From: Alloascoidea africana
Lineage: Eukaryota > Ascomycota > Alloascoideomycetes > Alloascoideales > Alloascoideaceae
Reading direction: 5' to 3'
DNA length: 64,000 nt
Assembly: GCA_030581615.1 (NCBI GenBank)
Contig: JAKTTT010000007.1
Span: 248,001 to 312,000 of the forward strand
Shown here: positions 53,970 through 64,000 of the stretch, one piece after another
Layout: every line of letters starts with the position of its first letter
Position numbering within the stretch: position 1 is the stretch's first letter
Made by a program: the position numbers and the translations under genes
Notes under the pieces: model-generated
The model's database searches: none
Seen by the model: only the letters and a program-made list of their open reading frames with translations
What the model was told of the DNA's origin: nothing

Positions 53970-56618
53970 ATGGACGACCAGCCGGCCCCACGCCGCAAAC
54001 GGCAGAGGGTTTCGCGTGCGTGCGACCGGTGCAAGCGGCACAAGGTCAAGTGCGACGGCGCCCACCCGTGTGGTGTTTGTTCGCGGCGTGGATACACCTG
54101 TCGGTACACGGACAGTTCGAGTTCGAGTGCGAATGCGAGTGCGAGTGCGACGACGACGACTACAACGGCTCCAGTCTACGTGTACCCTATGGCCAACGGA
54201 CTTGGTTCGGTCCCAGTTTCATCTCCTTCTGGTGGAGCTGGAGCTAGAGCTGGAGCTATGCCCATGACATCAACCCAGAACGCAGCTCATCTCAATTCCA
54301 GAATACCCAACGCACCACTTTATCCGTTCCTCCCGGTTCCAGTTCCGATTTATCAAGAGCAAGTGGCTGTTGAGCAGGCCTCTCGGTCGGCGTATACGCG
54401 GATGCTCGAGGCTCGGATAGTGCAACTGGAGCAAGCCGCAGGGACACAATCACAATCACAATCACAATCACAATCACGAACGGCAAAAGATGAAACTCGG
54501 CCGGATGAAGTGAACAACGAAATGGAATGGTCAAGACGACTTCTCCACTCCACTTCGAAAAGTCGGGTGATAAGACGAGCTCAACATCTCCTTGCACCAT
54601 CTTTTGGAATTGCAATGTATGAAAGTTTGAACGAAGAACATCAAAAAATGGTTCAAGTTCCAAGACTTCAAGGATACGGTTTCAACATGGGAGGACGGCA
54701 TTATTTAAAACCAAGACCCATCAGCAGCCATATCACTGCATTCAAGTATTTGACCCGAGCAGAATGTTGTGAATTGTTGGATCATTTTTTCCAAGAAATC
54801 AACCCGCTTTTCACTTTTTTACATAGACAAGTTTTCATGGATATTTTCCAAAGAGTTGTGTTGACAAGTGATCAATTTCCTCCAGTTATGGAGGACAAGA
54901 TGGGGTTATATTTTGCGATTTTAAGCCTTGTAATTGCAATTTCAATGAGATTTATGGAAACAAGTGACTCGCGTAGGTTTGTTGCAGGAGCAGAAGAACA
55001 ATTTTTCGAAGAGGCACATGCAATTTTACAAAATCTTTCATTTGAATGGGAATCTGTTGAAATTATTCAAGGTTGGTTACTTGCTGCATTTTATCTCCAT
55101 CTTTGTCATCGTCAAGTTTCTACTTTCCATACATTGGGGAAAGGATTACGTGTTTGTGAAGGTATGTCATTGGGTGAAGATACGAGTTTTTGTTGTGATG
55201 ATGATGGTACCACCAAGATTTTGCCCTATCAATTACTTAAAACAAGACGTGTTTTTTGGTGTTGTTTCTTTGCAGATGTTATGTTTTGTAATCTTGTTGG
55301 AAGAATGCCCAGTTTAAGAGATGATGCAATAACTCTGAAATTCCCACATTTACAAGAATGGGATTCGGGATTATGTAATGAGAATTGGCTTACGCCGGCA
55401 TCTTTTGCAATGTTACATATATCCCGTATCATCAAGAGTTTGAGACCAATTGGTTTACGGAACGATTCCAATGAGATGGAAATATCCAAAACAAAGACGG
55501 AAATCTTGGAACTTGAAACATGGCTTGGAGCCCATGGTTTGGGGAATGATACGGATTTGACCCAAACGGAAATGCATCCCAGCGTTGTGGCAATGGTTAG
55601 GTTATACTATCACGAATTGGAACTTTGTTTCCACTCTCGATGTCTATTTTCTCTTTTCAATGATCCATCGTCGACAAAAAATAATAATGGTGGGAAAAAT
55701 CCGACGAATATATCCGAATATAAAGGTCGAAGTTTTGCAAAATGTATTGATGCTTCAGAAGGCATTTTGAATGTAATGGAAACGTTGAAAACTATGCATT
55801 TCCCCAGTTTTTTAAAACCATGGTGGTTACAATTAAAATGTACTTTTGATGCCACGGTTGTATCTTTGGTGCTTTCCAATTCTAGTCTTTATCCTTTGAA
55901 ATCTACAAACCTTGTGAAAAGAGGGATCGAAATAATCACTTTTTATAGCAAAGAGTGTAACTACACGGGAACAGGAACGGGAACGGGTACAGGAACAGGA
56001 ACAGGTACAGCCGCAGGCACTAGTGCGAGCACTAGCAATAGCACTGGCGTTGGCGTTGGCACTAGTACTAGTACAGGAACAAGCATGTTTCGAATGGCAC
56101 CTGAATGTGAATGGGCTGTGAGAACACTTAACCATATGGTTGTATTACGATTACAAGAATCTTGTCAAAAATTGGAATCTATTGGGTTTGAACGGGATAG
56201 TGCGGAGGTTAATAAAGAGCATTTCCATGATAGAGGTCGATTTGGTAAAAATGGGCTGATTGAGACGTTTAGCGAAACCACCACCACCACCACAAAGTGC
56301 AGTGGGAATGGGAATGGGAATGGGAATGGAAATGGGACTGGGATTTCCGTTGGGGAGACTCAGGATTCATCCGAGGGTTTTGAGAATAACGGCGGTATAG
56401 CGCTTATGACAGAAACAGAGCAAGAATTGGAAGGATCTGGGGTTATAGAACATCATACAAATGGTCTTGCAATAGGAGAAGATCTTTTTGCGCTTTATGA
56501 GAATTCGGATTTTGCGACCATGAGATTCGGGGTAGGCGATGAAGTGGGTAACTCTACATTACATTGGTTTGACGATTGGTGTCTTGACGTTAGTTCCACT
56601 ATGAAAGGGGGGTTTTGA
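53970..56618 (+). CDS. Zn2Cys6 fungal-specific transcription factor
   Basis: 882 residues from ATG 53970. The Zn2Cys6 cluster is at the extreme N terminus with cysteines at residues 18, 21, 28, 34, 37 and 44 (RACDRCKRHKVKCDG, CGVCSRRGYTC). A serine-alanine repeat linker follows, then the fungal-specific regulatory domain (about residues 260-560) with LLDHFFQEINPLFTFLHR and GRMPSLRDDAITLKFPHL. Later, six-base repeats encode Gly-Thr (about 55965-56010) and Gly-Asn (56300-56335) stretches. The target pathway cannot be named. It is divergent from the MSN2-like gene and followed by the OPT gene. Confidence 0.85.
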   Translation: MDDQPAPRRKRQRVSRACDRCKRHKVKCDGAHPCGVCSRRGYTCRYTDSSSSSANASASATTTTTTAPVYVYPMANGLGSVPVSSPSGGAGARAGAMPMTSTQNAAHLNSRIPNAPLYPFLPVPVPIYQEQVAVEQASRSAYTRMLEARIVQLEQAAGTQSQSQSQSQSRTAKDETRPDEVNNEMEWSRRLLHSTSKSRVIRRAQHLLAPSFGIAMYESLNEEHQKMVQVPRLQGYGFNMGGRHYLKPRPISSHITAFKYLTRAECCELLDHFFQEINPLFTFLHRQVFMDIFQRVVLTSDQFPPVMEDKMGLYFAILSLVIAISMRFMETSDSRRFVAGAEEQFFEEAHAILQNLSFEWESVEIIQGWLLAAFYLHLCHRQVSTFHTLGKGLRVCEGMSLGEDTSFCCDDDGTTKILPYQLLKTRRVFWCCFFADVMFCNLVGRMPSLRDDAITLKFPHLQEWDSGLCNENWLTPASFAMLHISRIIKSLRPIGLRNDSNEMEISKTKTEILELETWLGAHGLGNDTDLTQTEMHPSVVAMVRLYYHELELCFHSRCLFSLFNDPSSTKNNNGGKNPTNISEYKGRSFAKCIDASEGILNVMETLKTMHFPSFLKPWWLQLKCTFDATVVSLVLSNSSLYPLKSTNLVKRGIEIITFYSKECNYTGTGTGTGTGTGTGTAAGTSASTSNSTGVGVGTSTSTGTSMFRMAPECEWAVRTLNHMVVLRLQESCQKLESIGFERDSAEVNKEHFHDRGRFGKNGLIETFSETTTTTTKCSGNGNGNGNGNGTGISVGETQDSSEGFENNGGIALMTETEQELEGSGVIEHHTNGLAIGEDLFALYENSDFATMRFGVGDEVGNSTLHWFDDWCLDVSSTMKGGF

Positions 56619-57339
56619 ATATCAAAGATTATGATGATGAGATATTCTGGGGATATTCAAGTGGACGGCAAAAGCAAAAGCGAGACAAGCAAGGACGAGA
56701 CAGAGGGAGCAGGCAGCTTTTTAGTCATAAAGTTTAAAGCCAAAAAGGATGAAGAGAAATGAGGCCGGCCCGTCCAGCGAAAAACGGACGACAGCACGAA
56801 ATCCCAATTTATGATGAGTACCAGAAGCCAAGCCAGAAATGGCCTCCCGCAAAGAAATAAAGAGACTTTACTGTTTCCATTTGGTTTTTGACATGTTTTG
56901 GACCCATTCTGTCATTAAATTATGTGTCTACTACAACCTGCACCTTGGTGTCTCAGAGAGAGGCTAAAGAAAAGGCACAAACAAGTCTCATAATATTCAT
57001 TCAGAGTAAGTTTAACATAATTAAAAAAAAAACAAAATTATATTCTAATTATGCTTAAATAGGCGTGATAAGCGGCGCGGCATCCGATAGTCCAGAGGCT
57101 AGAAGCTAGAAGCTAGAGGCTATAGGCTATAGGCTACTTTGTTCTGATACTACTACTGTATAGCCCTTGGGGTTTCTTGTTTTCGCCTTTAGTTTTTTTC
57201 TTCCTGGTTCTTGTTATTACACATATTCAGGCTTTCGAGAAGTACAAAGAATGGGCTACTACGTGATATAGACCGCGATCGCAGGACCCCCACCACAATT
57301 TGAACCGCCGAGTGCTTTTAGAACCACAATAGTTGAGTA
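56619..57339. other. Intergenic before the OPT gene
   Basis: About 720 bp with a nine-unit tandem of GCTAGAA/GGCTATA type at 57096-57136, a poly-A tract near 57024 and T-rich sequence before the OPT start. No gene was seen. Confidence 0.5.
57096..57136. repeat. Seven-base tandem repeat GCTAGAA/GCTATAG
   Basis: About six 7-bp units, the first half GCTAGAA or GCTAGAG, the second half GCTATAG. Confidence 0.8.
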
Positions 57340-60168
57340 ATGATGATACAGACAAGGGAGCTTGAGGTGGAGCGAAAGATGGAACAAGGGCGTGATTCAG
57401 AGCATGCTGCGGCCGCCTCGCCCATAAGTGGGATAGGGATAGGGAACGCGAGCAGTAGGACTGGGGATAGCATGGACAGTTCTCGGACCCAGACACGATC
57501 ACGAGCGGGCCGACGATCGAGGACAGTGATGGAGACCATGAAGATAACGAGGTCCAGGTTTGGCCATCTTGGAGAGCCAGAGCCAGCTTCCACAACCATA
57601 GAGACTGAGCCTGAGCCAGAGCCAGAGCCCAGCGGTTCCGGTTCTGGTACCGGTACCGGTACCAGAACCGGAACCGTTCAGAAGAAACGAACCGTGCGGT
57701 TTCGGGTCCAGGAGCGACGACTGGAAGGACAAGATGCGAACAATAGTTACAATTACAACCGCGACTCGGAAGCCTCCGTCTTCGACTTCGTCTCAGACTT
57801 CGTCTCCGACTCGGAGTCTGAGTCTGAGTCTGAGTCGCTGCCTCCCTTCATCACGGCCCACGACTCTCCTTATCCGGAGGTGCGAGCAGCAGTGCCCAAC
57901 ACGGACGATCGCGGGCTGCCGGCAAACACACTACGGATGTGGGTCCTGGGGCTGGGGATCACAACGGTGTTCTCTGCCCTCAACGCTTTGTTCTCGTTAC
58001 ACACGCCCACGTTCACGATCTCGACATACGTGGGCAGTCTCGTTGCGTGGCCGCTGGGGATGGCATGGGCTCGGATGGTGCCTCGGCGGCGGGTGTTCGG
58101 GGTGGAGCTGAACCCCGGCGCGTTCAACATCAAGGAGCACGCGGTGATCACGATCATGGGCAACATTTCGTACGGGGCCGGGGCCAGCTACGCGACGGAC
58201 ATCGCGGTGACGCTGCGACGGTTCTACCACATGCGGTTCGGGCTCGGGTTCGAGATGCTCTGTTCCGTGGGCATCCAGGCGGTGGGCTACAGCATGACGG
58301 GGCTCGTGAAGCGGCTGCTGGTGTACCCGGCGGCGATGGTGTGGCCGGCCACGCTCGTCACGTCCACGTACCTGACGAACCTGCACCTGAAGGTCAACCA
58401 CGCGGCGAACGGGTGGTCTGTGTCGCGGATCCGCTTCTTCTTCGTGGTGCTGGTGGGCTCGTTCGCGTGGTTCTGGGTGCCGGGGCTGCTGGCACGGTGC
58501 TTCAGCTACTCGGCCTTCCCGACCTGGCTGGCGCCGCGCAACGTGGTCGTGAACCAGCTGTTCGGCGCCCAGACGGGACTCGGCATCGTGCCGCTGACCT
58601 TCGACTGGAGCCAGGTCGCGGGCTGGATCGGCTCGCCGCTGATCCCGCCGGCCTACGCCGTGGCGAACGTGCTGGCCTCCGTGGTGGTTCTGTTCTGGCT
58701 CGCGACCCCGGTCTTGTACTACGCCAACTGGGGGTGGGCCGCCTACATGCCCATCTCCGACGCAAACGCCTACGACCGCTACCAGCAGTTGTATAACGCC
58801 TCGCAGATTCTGGACGGCCGGTTGAGGCTGGACGAGCAGAAGTACCGCGACTACTCGCCGCTGTTCATCTCCACGGGCTTTGCGATGGCGTATGGTCTGA
58901 GTTTTGCGACGATTGGGGCCACGGTTGTACATACCGTGTTGTTTCATGGTCCGGATATTGTGAGACGGATAGGCTCTGCCAGAGGCTCGTCCCTTGACTC
59001 GTCCTCGCAAGAGGACGAGCCAAGGGGTGAGCCAAGGGGTGACCACAGAGCCAGAGCCAGAGCCAGAGCCAGAGGCTCTGCCAGAGGCTTTTGCTCTCGC
59101 TTGTGGTCTCACTTTTGCTCTCACGAGTCCTCTCACGAGGACTCGTTCGAAGATATACACATGAAACTCATGAAACACTACCCCGAGGTGCCCATTTCCT
59201 GGTACCTAATCCTCTTCGTCGCCAGCCTGGCCTGTGCCATCGCGTCCGTGCGCTGCTGGGACACAGAACTGCCCATATGGGCTCTGTTCCTGGCCCTGGC
59301 CATCGCGTTCGTGCTGCTCGTGCCCGTCGGACTCATCTACGCAGTCACCAACATCTCCATCGCCCTCAACGTCATCACAGAGTTCATCGTGGGCTACCTG
59401 GTCCCGGGCAAACCGCTCGCCATGATCCTGTTCAAGTCCTACGGCTACATCACAAACTCCTCCGCTGTCACCTTCATCCAGGACTTGAAACTGGGCCATT
59501 ACATGAAAATCCCTCCCCGAACCCTCTTCTGTGCCCAGCTCATCAGTGCAATCTGGAGCGGCATCGTGCAAATCCTCGTCATCCACCTCGCGGAAACAAA
59601 AATGCCCGACCTGTGCGACCCGAACCAAAAGGCCCAGTTCACCTGCCAAAGCCAGCGAGTCTTCTTCAACGCGAGCATCATCTGGGGCGCCATCGGGCCC
59701 CGCCGCCAGTTTGACAGGTCCATGGGCGGCCTTCTCGCCGACATGCTGTGGTTCTTCCCACTGGGGGCTGCCCTCCCTCTACTGAGCTGGCTACTCCTTC
59801 GCAAATGGCCCAACTCTTTCCTTCGATACTTGCACTGGCCCGTCTTCTTCAACGGCACAAGCATGATCCCGCCAGCTACTCCTTTCAACCTGGGCTCCTA
59901 CTGCATCGTGGGTCTCATCTTTGGCCACTACGTGAAGCGCCATTACTTCCCCTGGTGGGCCAAATACAACTACACCCTAAGCGCGGGTCTCGACATTGGC
60001 CTCGCCTTTGGGGCCCTCGTCATCTTCTGTACCTTGACCTTGACCGCCACCAAGGGTCCTGCTTGGTGGGGGAACTCTGTCGTGAACTCGACCCTCGACT
60101 CACAGGGCACCGCCATTCTACGTAAACTGCCACCGGGAAAAGCCTTTGGACCATCCACTTGGAGCTGA
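57340..60168 (+). CDS. OPT2: OPT-family oligopeptide transporter
   Basis: 942 residues. The N-terminal 160 residues are cytosolic and contain Glu-Pro and Ser-Glu repeats encoded by six-base arrays. The transporter body starts with the family motif SPYPEVRAAVPNTDD, then about 14-16 membrane spans with NPGAFNIKEH, a KIPPR motif in the second half and WPVFFNGTSMIPPATP near the end. OPT proteins import small peptides, and some import glutathione, with protons across the plasma membrane; yeast has Opt1 and Opt2. The length is nearer Opt2 (877) but the symbol is tentative. A cytosolic loop (about residues 545-605) also contains repeat-derived Arg-Ala sequence. Coding GC is much higher between 57900 and 60170 than in neighbouring genes. 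Confidence 0.88.
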   Translation: MMIQTRELEVERKMEQGRDSEHAAAASPISGIGIGNASSRTGDSMDSSRTQTRSRAGRRSRTVMETMKITRSRFGHLGEPEPASTTIETEPEPEPEPSGSGSGTGTGTRTGTVQKKRTVRFRVQERRLEGQDANNSYNYNRDSEASVFDFVSDFVSDSESESESESLPPFITAHDSPYPEVRAAVPNTDDRGLPANTLRMWVLGLGITTVFSALNALFSLHTPTFTISTYVGSLVAWPLGMAWARMVPRRRVFGVELNPGAFNIKEHAVITIMGNISYGAGASYATDIAVTLRRFYHMRFGLGFEMLCSVGIQAVGYSMTGLVKRLLVYPAAMVWPATLVTSTYLTNLHLKVNHAANGWSVSRIRFFFVVLVGSFAWFWVPGLLARCFSYSAFPTWLAPRNVVVNQLFGAQTGLGIVPLTFDWSQVAGWIGSPLIPPAYAVANVLASVVVLFWLATPVLYYANWGWAAYMPISDANAYDRYQQLYNASQILDGRLRLDEQKYRDYSPLFISTGFAMAYGLSFATIGATVVHTVLFHGPDIVRRIGSARGSSLDSSSQEDEPRGEPRGDHRARARARARGSARGFCSRLWSHFCSHESSHEDSFEDIHMKLMKHYPEVPISWYLILFVASLACAIASVRCWDTELPIWALFLALAIAFVLLVPVGLIYAVTNISIALNVITEFIVGYLVPGKPLAMILFKSYGYITNSSAVTFIQDLKLGHYMKIPPRTLFCAQLISAIWSGIVQILVIHLAETKMPDLCDPNQKAQFTCQSQRVFFNASIIWGAIGPRRQFDRSMGGLLADMLWFFPLGAALPLLSWLLLRKWPNSFLRYLHWPVFFNGTSMIPPATPFNLGSYCIVGLIFGHYVKRHYFPWWAKYNYTLSAGLDIGLAFGALVIFCTLTLTATKGPAWWGNSVVNSTLDSQGTAILRKLPPGKAFGPSTWS

Positions 60169-60679
60169 TCAGAGCATCCATCCATCTGTGTGTTCCATAG
60201 TCATTTATTTATTTATTTATTTATGTATGTATGCATTTTTCTTTTTTTGCTGATGTAGTATATAGCCCATGAATCTCAGATTATGTAGTGTCCGGATCTT
60301 TATGTAATGAACATTCATATTATGTATTTTAACCCGAGTCCAAATTCATATTATATATGTTATCCTCTTGGTCTATACACAACACCAAAAAACTCGATGA
60401 TTTTTAACTATGGCTCTACACTAAAAATGACCAACTTTCCCAACCTAGCAAGACAAATAAATGCGCAAATTAGAAAAATTGGAGCAGTGATGGTGACTGT
60501 TTGAAAATAACGTAATCGTCATGGACGACTCGGTCGCTACTGCTGCGCAGTAGCTCTGCCACAAACCTCTTTTCTGGCTGGTCCTTTCCCCCCATCACCA
60601 TCCATCATCACCCTCCAGCCACACACAGCCAGTCGTAACTGCTGAACCCCCCCAACGTCGTTCTCCTTGCAAAACCACG
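60169..60679. other. Intergenic OPT to arrestin
   Basis: About 510 bp holding the OPT terminator region and arrestin promoter. A TTTA array lies at about 60202-60225. No gene was seen. Confidence 0.5.
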
Positions 60680-63600
60680 ATGAAGGGTCTCATTGCCCGC
60701 TCATCCGACCCGGTCTTGCTCTTCGACATACGGTGTGTATTCTCAGTCCGTGCAAACCCTCGTTCGGTCCCCCTGAATGAACTGTAAATGGGTCTGCCTC
60801 TGCCATGTTGAACTAAACTAAACTGATTGGTCTGGTCTGGTCTAACTCTCGTCCCTTTTACTAGGCTCCACAACACCCAAAACGATGTCATCGTGCTCAA
60901 GGGCAGCGAACACGAGGCAGGCTCCGTGTTCCTCTCGGGCTCCATTCTGCTCTCACTTTCGGCTCCTCTTCGCATCCAGCGCATGAGCCTCCGACTCTAC
61001 TGCACTGTGAACTGCGATTGGAATGACCGCGTGCCCACCATCGGCTCACGAATCGGAACAAAACGCCACGTCAGGTTTAGAAAGTGCATCTGGGAGTACA
61101 ACTGGGATGCTCTTGAATCGTCCACCGGTGCACTTCACGATACCGTGATCCGTGCTGAAGCGGAAGCGGAAGCAAACGGCTCGTCAAGACCAGCTTCCCC
61201 AACCCAAATCAATCACAGTGAATCCACGAGACCAAGGTCGAGATCAGGAACTGGCAGCAGATTACGATCCGGATCTTCCTCTCTTTCATTGTCACGGCTC
61301 GTATCCAACACCAGTTTCGTCACAGGAGACCACCACCACCAACACCGCATGACACGATCCAGATCCAGCAGCGTTTTATCTTTCCAATCGGCCTCCTCCA
61401 CGGTGTCAGGCTTCGGATCACGAAACAGAGCACAGGCCCAAAAACAGGGCCAGGAGTTTACAGAGGGCAACTACGAGTTCCCATTCCATACGATTTTGGA
61501 TGGTTCGATCCAAGAATCCGTGGAAGGTTACGAACACGCCTCCACAATTTACAAAATGGAGGCAACGATCTGGCGTCCAGGCCGTTTCAACCCCAAGATC
61601 AGCTCCCGTAAGAAACATCTCCGTGTGGTGAGAACTTTACGGCCAGATAACCTTGAATTATCCGAGACAATGGCGGTCGAAAACACATGGCCCAAAAAAG
61701 CTGATTACATTTTCAGCACACCAACAAAGGCAATTGCAATAGGTTCCACTGCCGTTGTAAATATTGTCATTGTGCCGTTACTAAAGGGTCTTCGTCTCGG
61801 AACAGTCCGTCTGTCTCTTTGCGAAATTGTGAGTTTGGAGGCCGAAGAGTACCAGGAATTTAGCGAAGAACGTGTTGTTGTGGAAGCTGTTATTCCTCCT
61901 CAACAACAACAACAGCAGCAGCAGCAGCAGCAGCAGCATACAGATTCCCCGAATGCCGAGCAGAATGGACAAGCGCTGGACATGGAGCTGGGGTTTGAGC
62001 AAGTGCAAGAACAAGAACTCGAACATGAGTATGAACACCGCGATGGAATCGACATTGACAAACTCATCACCGAGGACAGATGGGAGCTCAACGTTTCGAT
62101 GCCCATACCTCCCAGCTTGGCCAAGTGTATCCAGGACTGCTCCATCGAACGATACATCAGAGTCAGACACAAGCTCCGCGTAGCCGTGGCCTTGCTGAAT
62201 CCCGACGGCCACACCTCCAAGATCAGAGCAGCAATCCCCATGATTCTCTTCATCTCCCCGAACGTGCCCATCTCGTGTGTTCGCACTCCTCTCGATTGGA
62301 CCTCTCTGCCCGAGTCCGCGGAAACCACAGGTGGTGCCAAACCCCGTAGAAGAAGCCGTAGCTCTAGCAGAAGCGCTCTCGGGTTTTTGGGCCTTCGCCT
62401 CTCCTCCTCCAGGAAAAACTTGGTCGCCGCTGAAGATGAAGAGCCTACCGAGGAAACACTATTCCCACCCACGGGAAACGGCCAGGGCCAGGGCCAGGGC
62501 CAGGGCCAACGCCAAGGCTCTGTGACAGATATTGAGGTCTACGCACCGCCAAACTACGAAGACCATATTTATGACCGGCTATGGAGCGACATTCCTGTGT
62601 CTGCCTTCACCACTCCCATTGCATCTGGTGCCTCGAGCCCACGCCGTGGGAGCATGGTGAGGTCCAGAGAATCCTCTCTGAGCATCACCCCAGCTGCTCT
62701 TGAAAGCCAGCAATTTTTAGCCCCATTGCCTTACAACTTTTCAACTCCTTCTGTGAACATTGACCCTATTGAAATTGGGGGTGGTGAGCTGGGACATACT
62801 CCAGAAGATCGAGATGGGTTTGTGTTTAACCCCGGTCAATCTCCCGAATATTCACACATTTCGCGTGCAAACTCCCCAATGCTGACTCCTTTGATCCGAC
62901 CCGACACTATAGAGGAACAACAACCGGACGACGTTTGTGATTTGTCGAGAGTGCCCTCTTATAAAACCGCACTAAAGGCAATTGATCAAGTGCCGTTTCC
63001 TCAAGATCCAACTCCAAACTACGAGCCGAGTCCACAGAGTGCACGGAGTACACGCCCACAACCTCTTGCTGTGGCCATGGGTGGTGGTTCCCGAACCCGA
63101 TCCAGATCAAACTCTGCCAGATCTCTTTCAAACCTGTCCTCGAATCAAAGCGCAATTGCAATGATGGCCCTCCGAAACAACACAAACCTCTCATTGGCAC
63201 CTCCCCAATCCTCTAGATCTCCATACATGACTAGAAACGGTCCAAATCTCACTTCTTCCGGGGTGGTGGGCCAAACCACGGGCCTACGTTCGAGATCTTC
63301 AAGCCGTGTAAGCCTGGTGGGCTCAAGTCCCAGCCAAATGACATCCTCGCCTATTCCAATTCCCGATTCCATCTCCGTCAACTCCAATTCAGCCACAGGT
63401 TCATATTCAGGGCTGGCCATATCGCCCGTGTCTTCACGGTACAACAATGATACATCATCCAGTAATGTGTCGTCACTCCAGGCCTTGAGATGTGGTGGTA
63501 ACAGTGGTGGTGTTGCGCGAAATGGCTCATTCCCAAGTCTCAACATCTCGCTTTCCCCACCACCACCACCTTCTTACAATACCAATGGATACGTTTCCAG

Positions 63601-64000
63601 TACGCGGAAAAGATCAAATACAAGTACAGGTGTAACCCCCACAATTGTAACCTCGGCTGGTGGTCCCGTTGCTGTTGAATACCATGGTTTTTATAGCCAA
63701 AAGCATGTAGGAAATTCCAGTTCTGGTAACAACAACAACAACAACAACAACAACAATACGGACAAGAACAAATTGCAATCTCAACAGTCTTCTTCTGGCT
63801 CGACCAGTCCGATATTGATTAAAAATATGGGCAATGATGTTCGTCGGAAAACCCATTCTCGTTCGAAATCTGAGATGAATACAAGTACTGTTGTCCCACC
63901 AAATTCTTTAACTGGAGAGGTGGTTAAAGATTCAGAGGCATACTCCATTTTTTTGAATGTGCCCAATTTAAACCCTGCATCAACGACTTTGGACCATGAC
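60680..64000 (+). CDS. ROD1/ROG3: Second ROD1/ROG3-type alpha-arrestin (partial)
   Basis: Exons 60680-60732 and 60865 to beyond the window; about 1062 residues seen, no stop. The 132-bp intron has a GTGTGT donor, a TCTAACT branch and an ACTAG acceptor, and splits the Arg codon of FDIR, the same place and phase as in the arrestin gene at 1090-3273. Arrestin N and C domains cover about residues 15-530, interrupted by a Ser-rich and a polyglutamine insertion (61905-61935). Tail motifs include PPNYED, DLSRVPSYKTA and PPPPPSYN, all candidate Rsp5-binding or Rod1-type signatures. A run of Gly-Gln from a GGCCAG array (62480-62510) and poly-Asn near 63730-63755 are repeat-derived. Confidence 0.9.

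Noticed and set aside
57997-59178. 393-codon frame antisense to the OPT gene, and similar long plus-frame shadows
   Set aside because: High GC in the OPT coding region removes stops in other frames; the products are Arg-rich and low in hydrophobic residues.
1-64000. A CRISPR array, bacterial operon or toxin system
   Set aside because: The window is plainly eukaryotic with spliced genes; no direct-repeat/spacer array or prokaryotic gene group was seen.

Overview
The window is nuclear DNA of an ascomycete yeast (Saccharomycotina). The evidence is gene content (SEC11, VPS45, TIM22, LTE1, DUG3, SOK1 and PPZ relatives), compact spacing and short introns with a CTAAC-like branch site usually 8-20 bases before the AG. 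CTG codons fall at conserved leucines, for example in the PPZ core, so this does not look like a CTG-Ser yeast. Introns are unusually frequent for a budding yeast: the DUG3 homologue has seven exons, VPS45 and the PDCD5 homologue five, DTD1 and RGT1 four, TIM22 and a tail-anchored protein three. This fits an intron-rich, early-branching lineage such as the Dipodascaceae, but the species cannot be fixed from the window.

Layout. 1-11.7 kb: TMEM16/IST2 scramblase (partial), a ROD1/ROG3-type alpha-arrestin, a 620-bp element with terminal inverted repeats, a hidden five-exon PDCD5 (SDD2) gene, the glucose repressor RGT1 and the signal peptidase SEC11. 11.7-25 kb: DAL81-like activator, a coiled-coil protein divergent from a PPZ phosphatase, VPS45, a hidden gene for mitochondrial ribosomal protein bL36m (RTC6), then a 2.6-kb stretch with no recognisable gene. 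25-37.5 kb: LTE1, a mitochondrial two-span membrane protein, a tail-anchored protein of unknown function, TIM22, a VPS70-like M28 peptidase and DUG3. 37.6-41.7 kb: a nest of transposon fossils. A broken Ty3/gypsy element carries inverted duplications and is entered by an internally deleted Fot1/pogo DNA transposon. 41.7-51.9 kb: a sparse region with DTD1 and SOK1, rich in hexanucleotide repeats upstream of SOK1. 51.9-64 kb: an MSN2/SEB1-type zinc finger gene divergent from a Zn2Cys6 regulator, an OPT oligopeptide transporter, and a second ROD1/ROG3-type arrestin cut by the window end.

Many genes concern nutrient sensing and membrane traffic: RGT1 (hexose transporter repression), two ROD1/ROG3 arrestins (endocytosis of transporters), DAL81 (nitrogen), SOK1 and MSN2-like (PKA and stress), PPZ (ion homeostasis), OPT and DUG3 (peptide and glutathione use). 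This is a thematic overlap; there is no evidence that they form a single system. The most interesting sequence signals are a possible in-frame alternative acceptor that would remove a zinc-binding cysteine from RGT1, the folded-back transposon nest, and a strong local bias to six-base tandem repeats, in and between genes, in the last third of the window.
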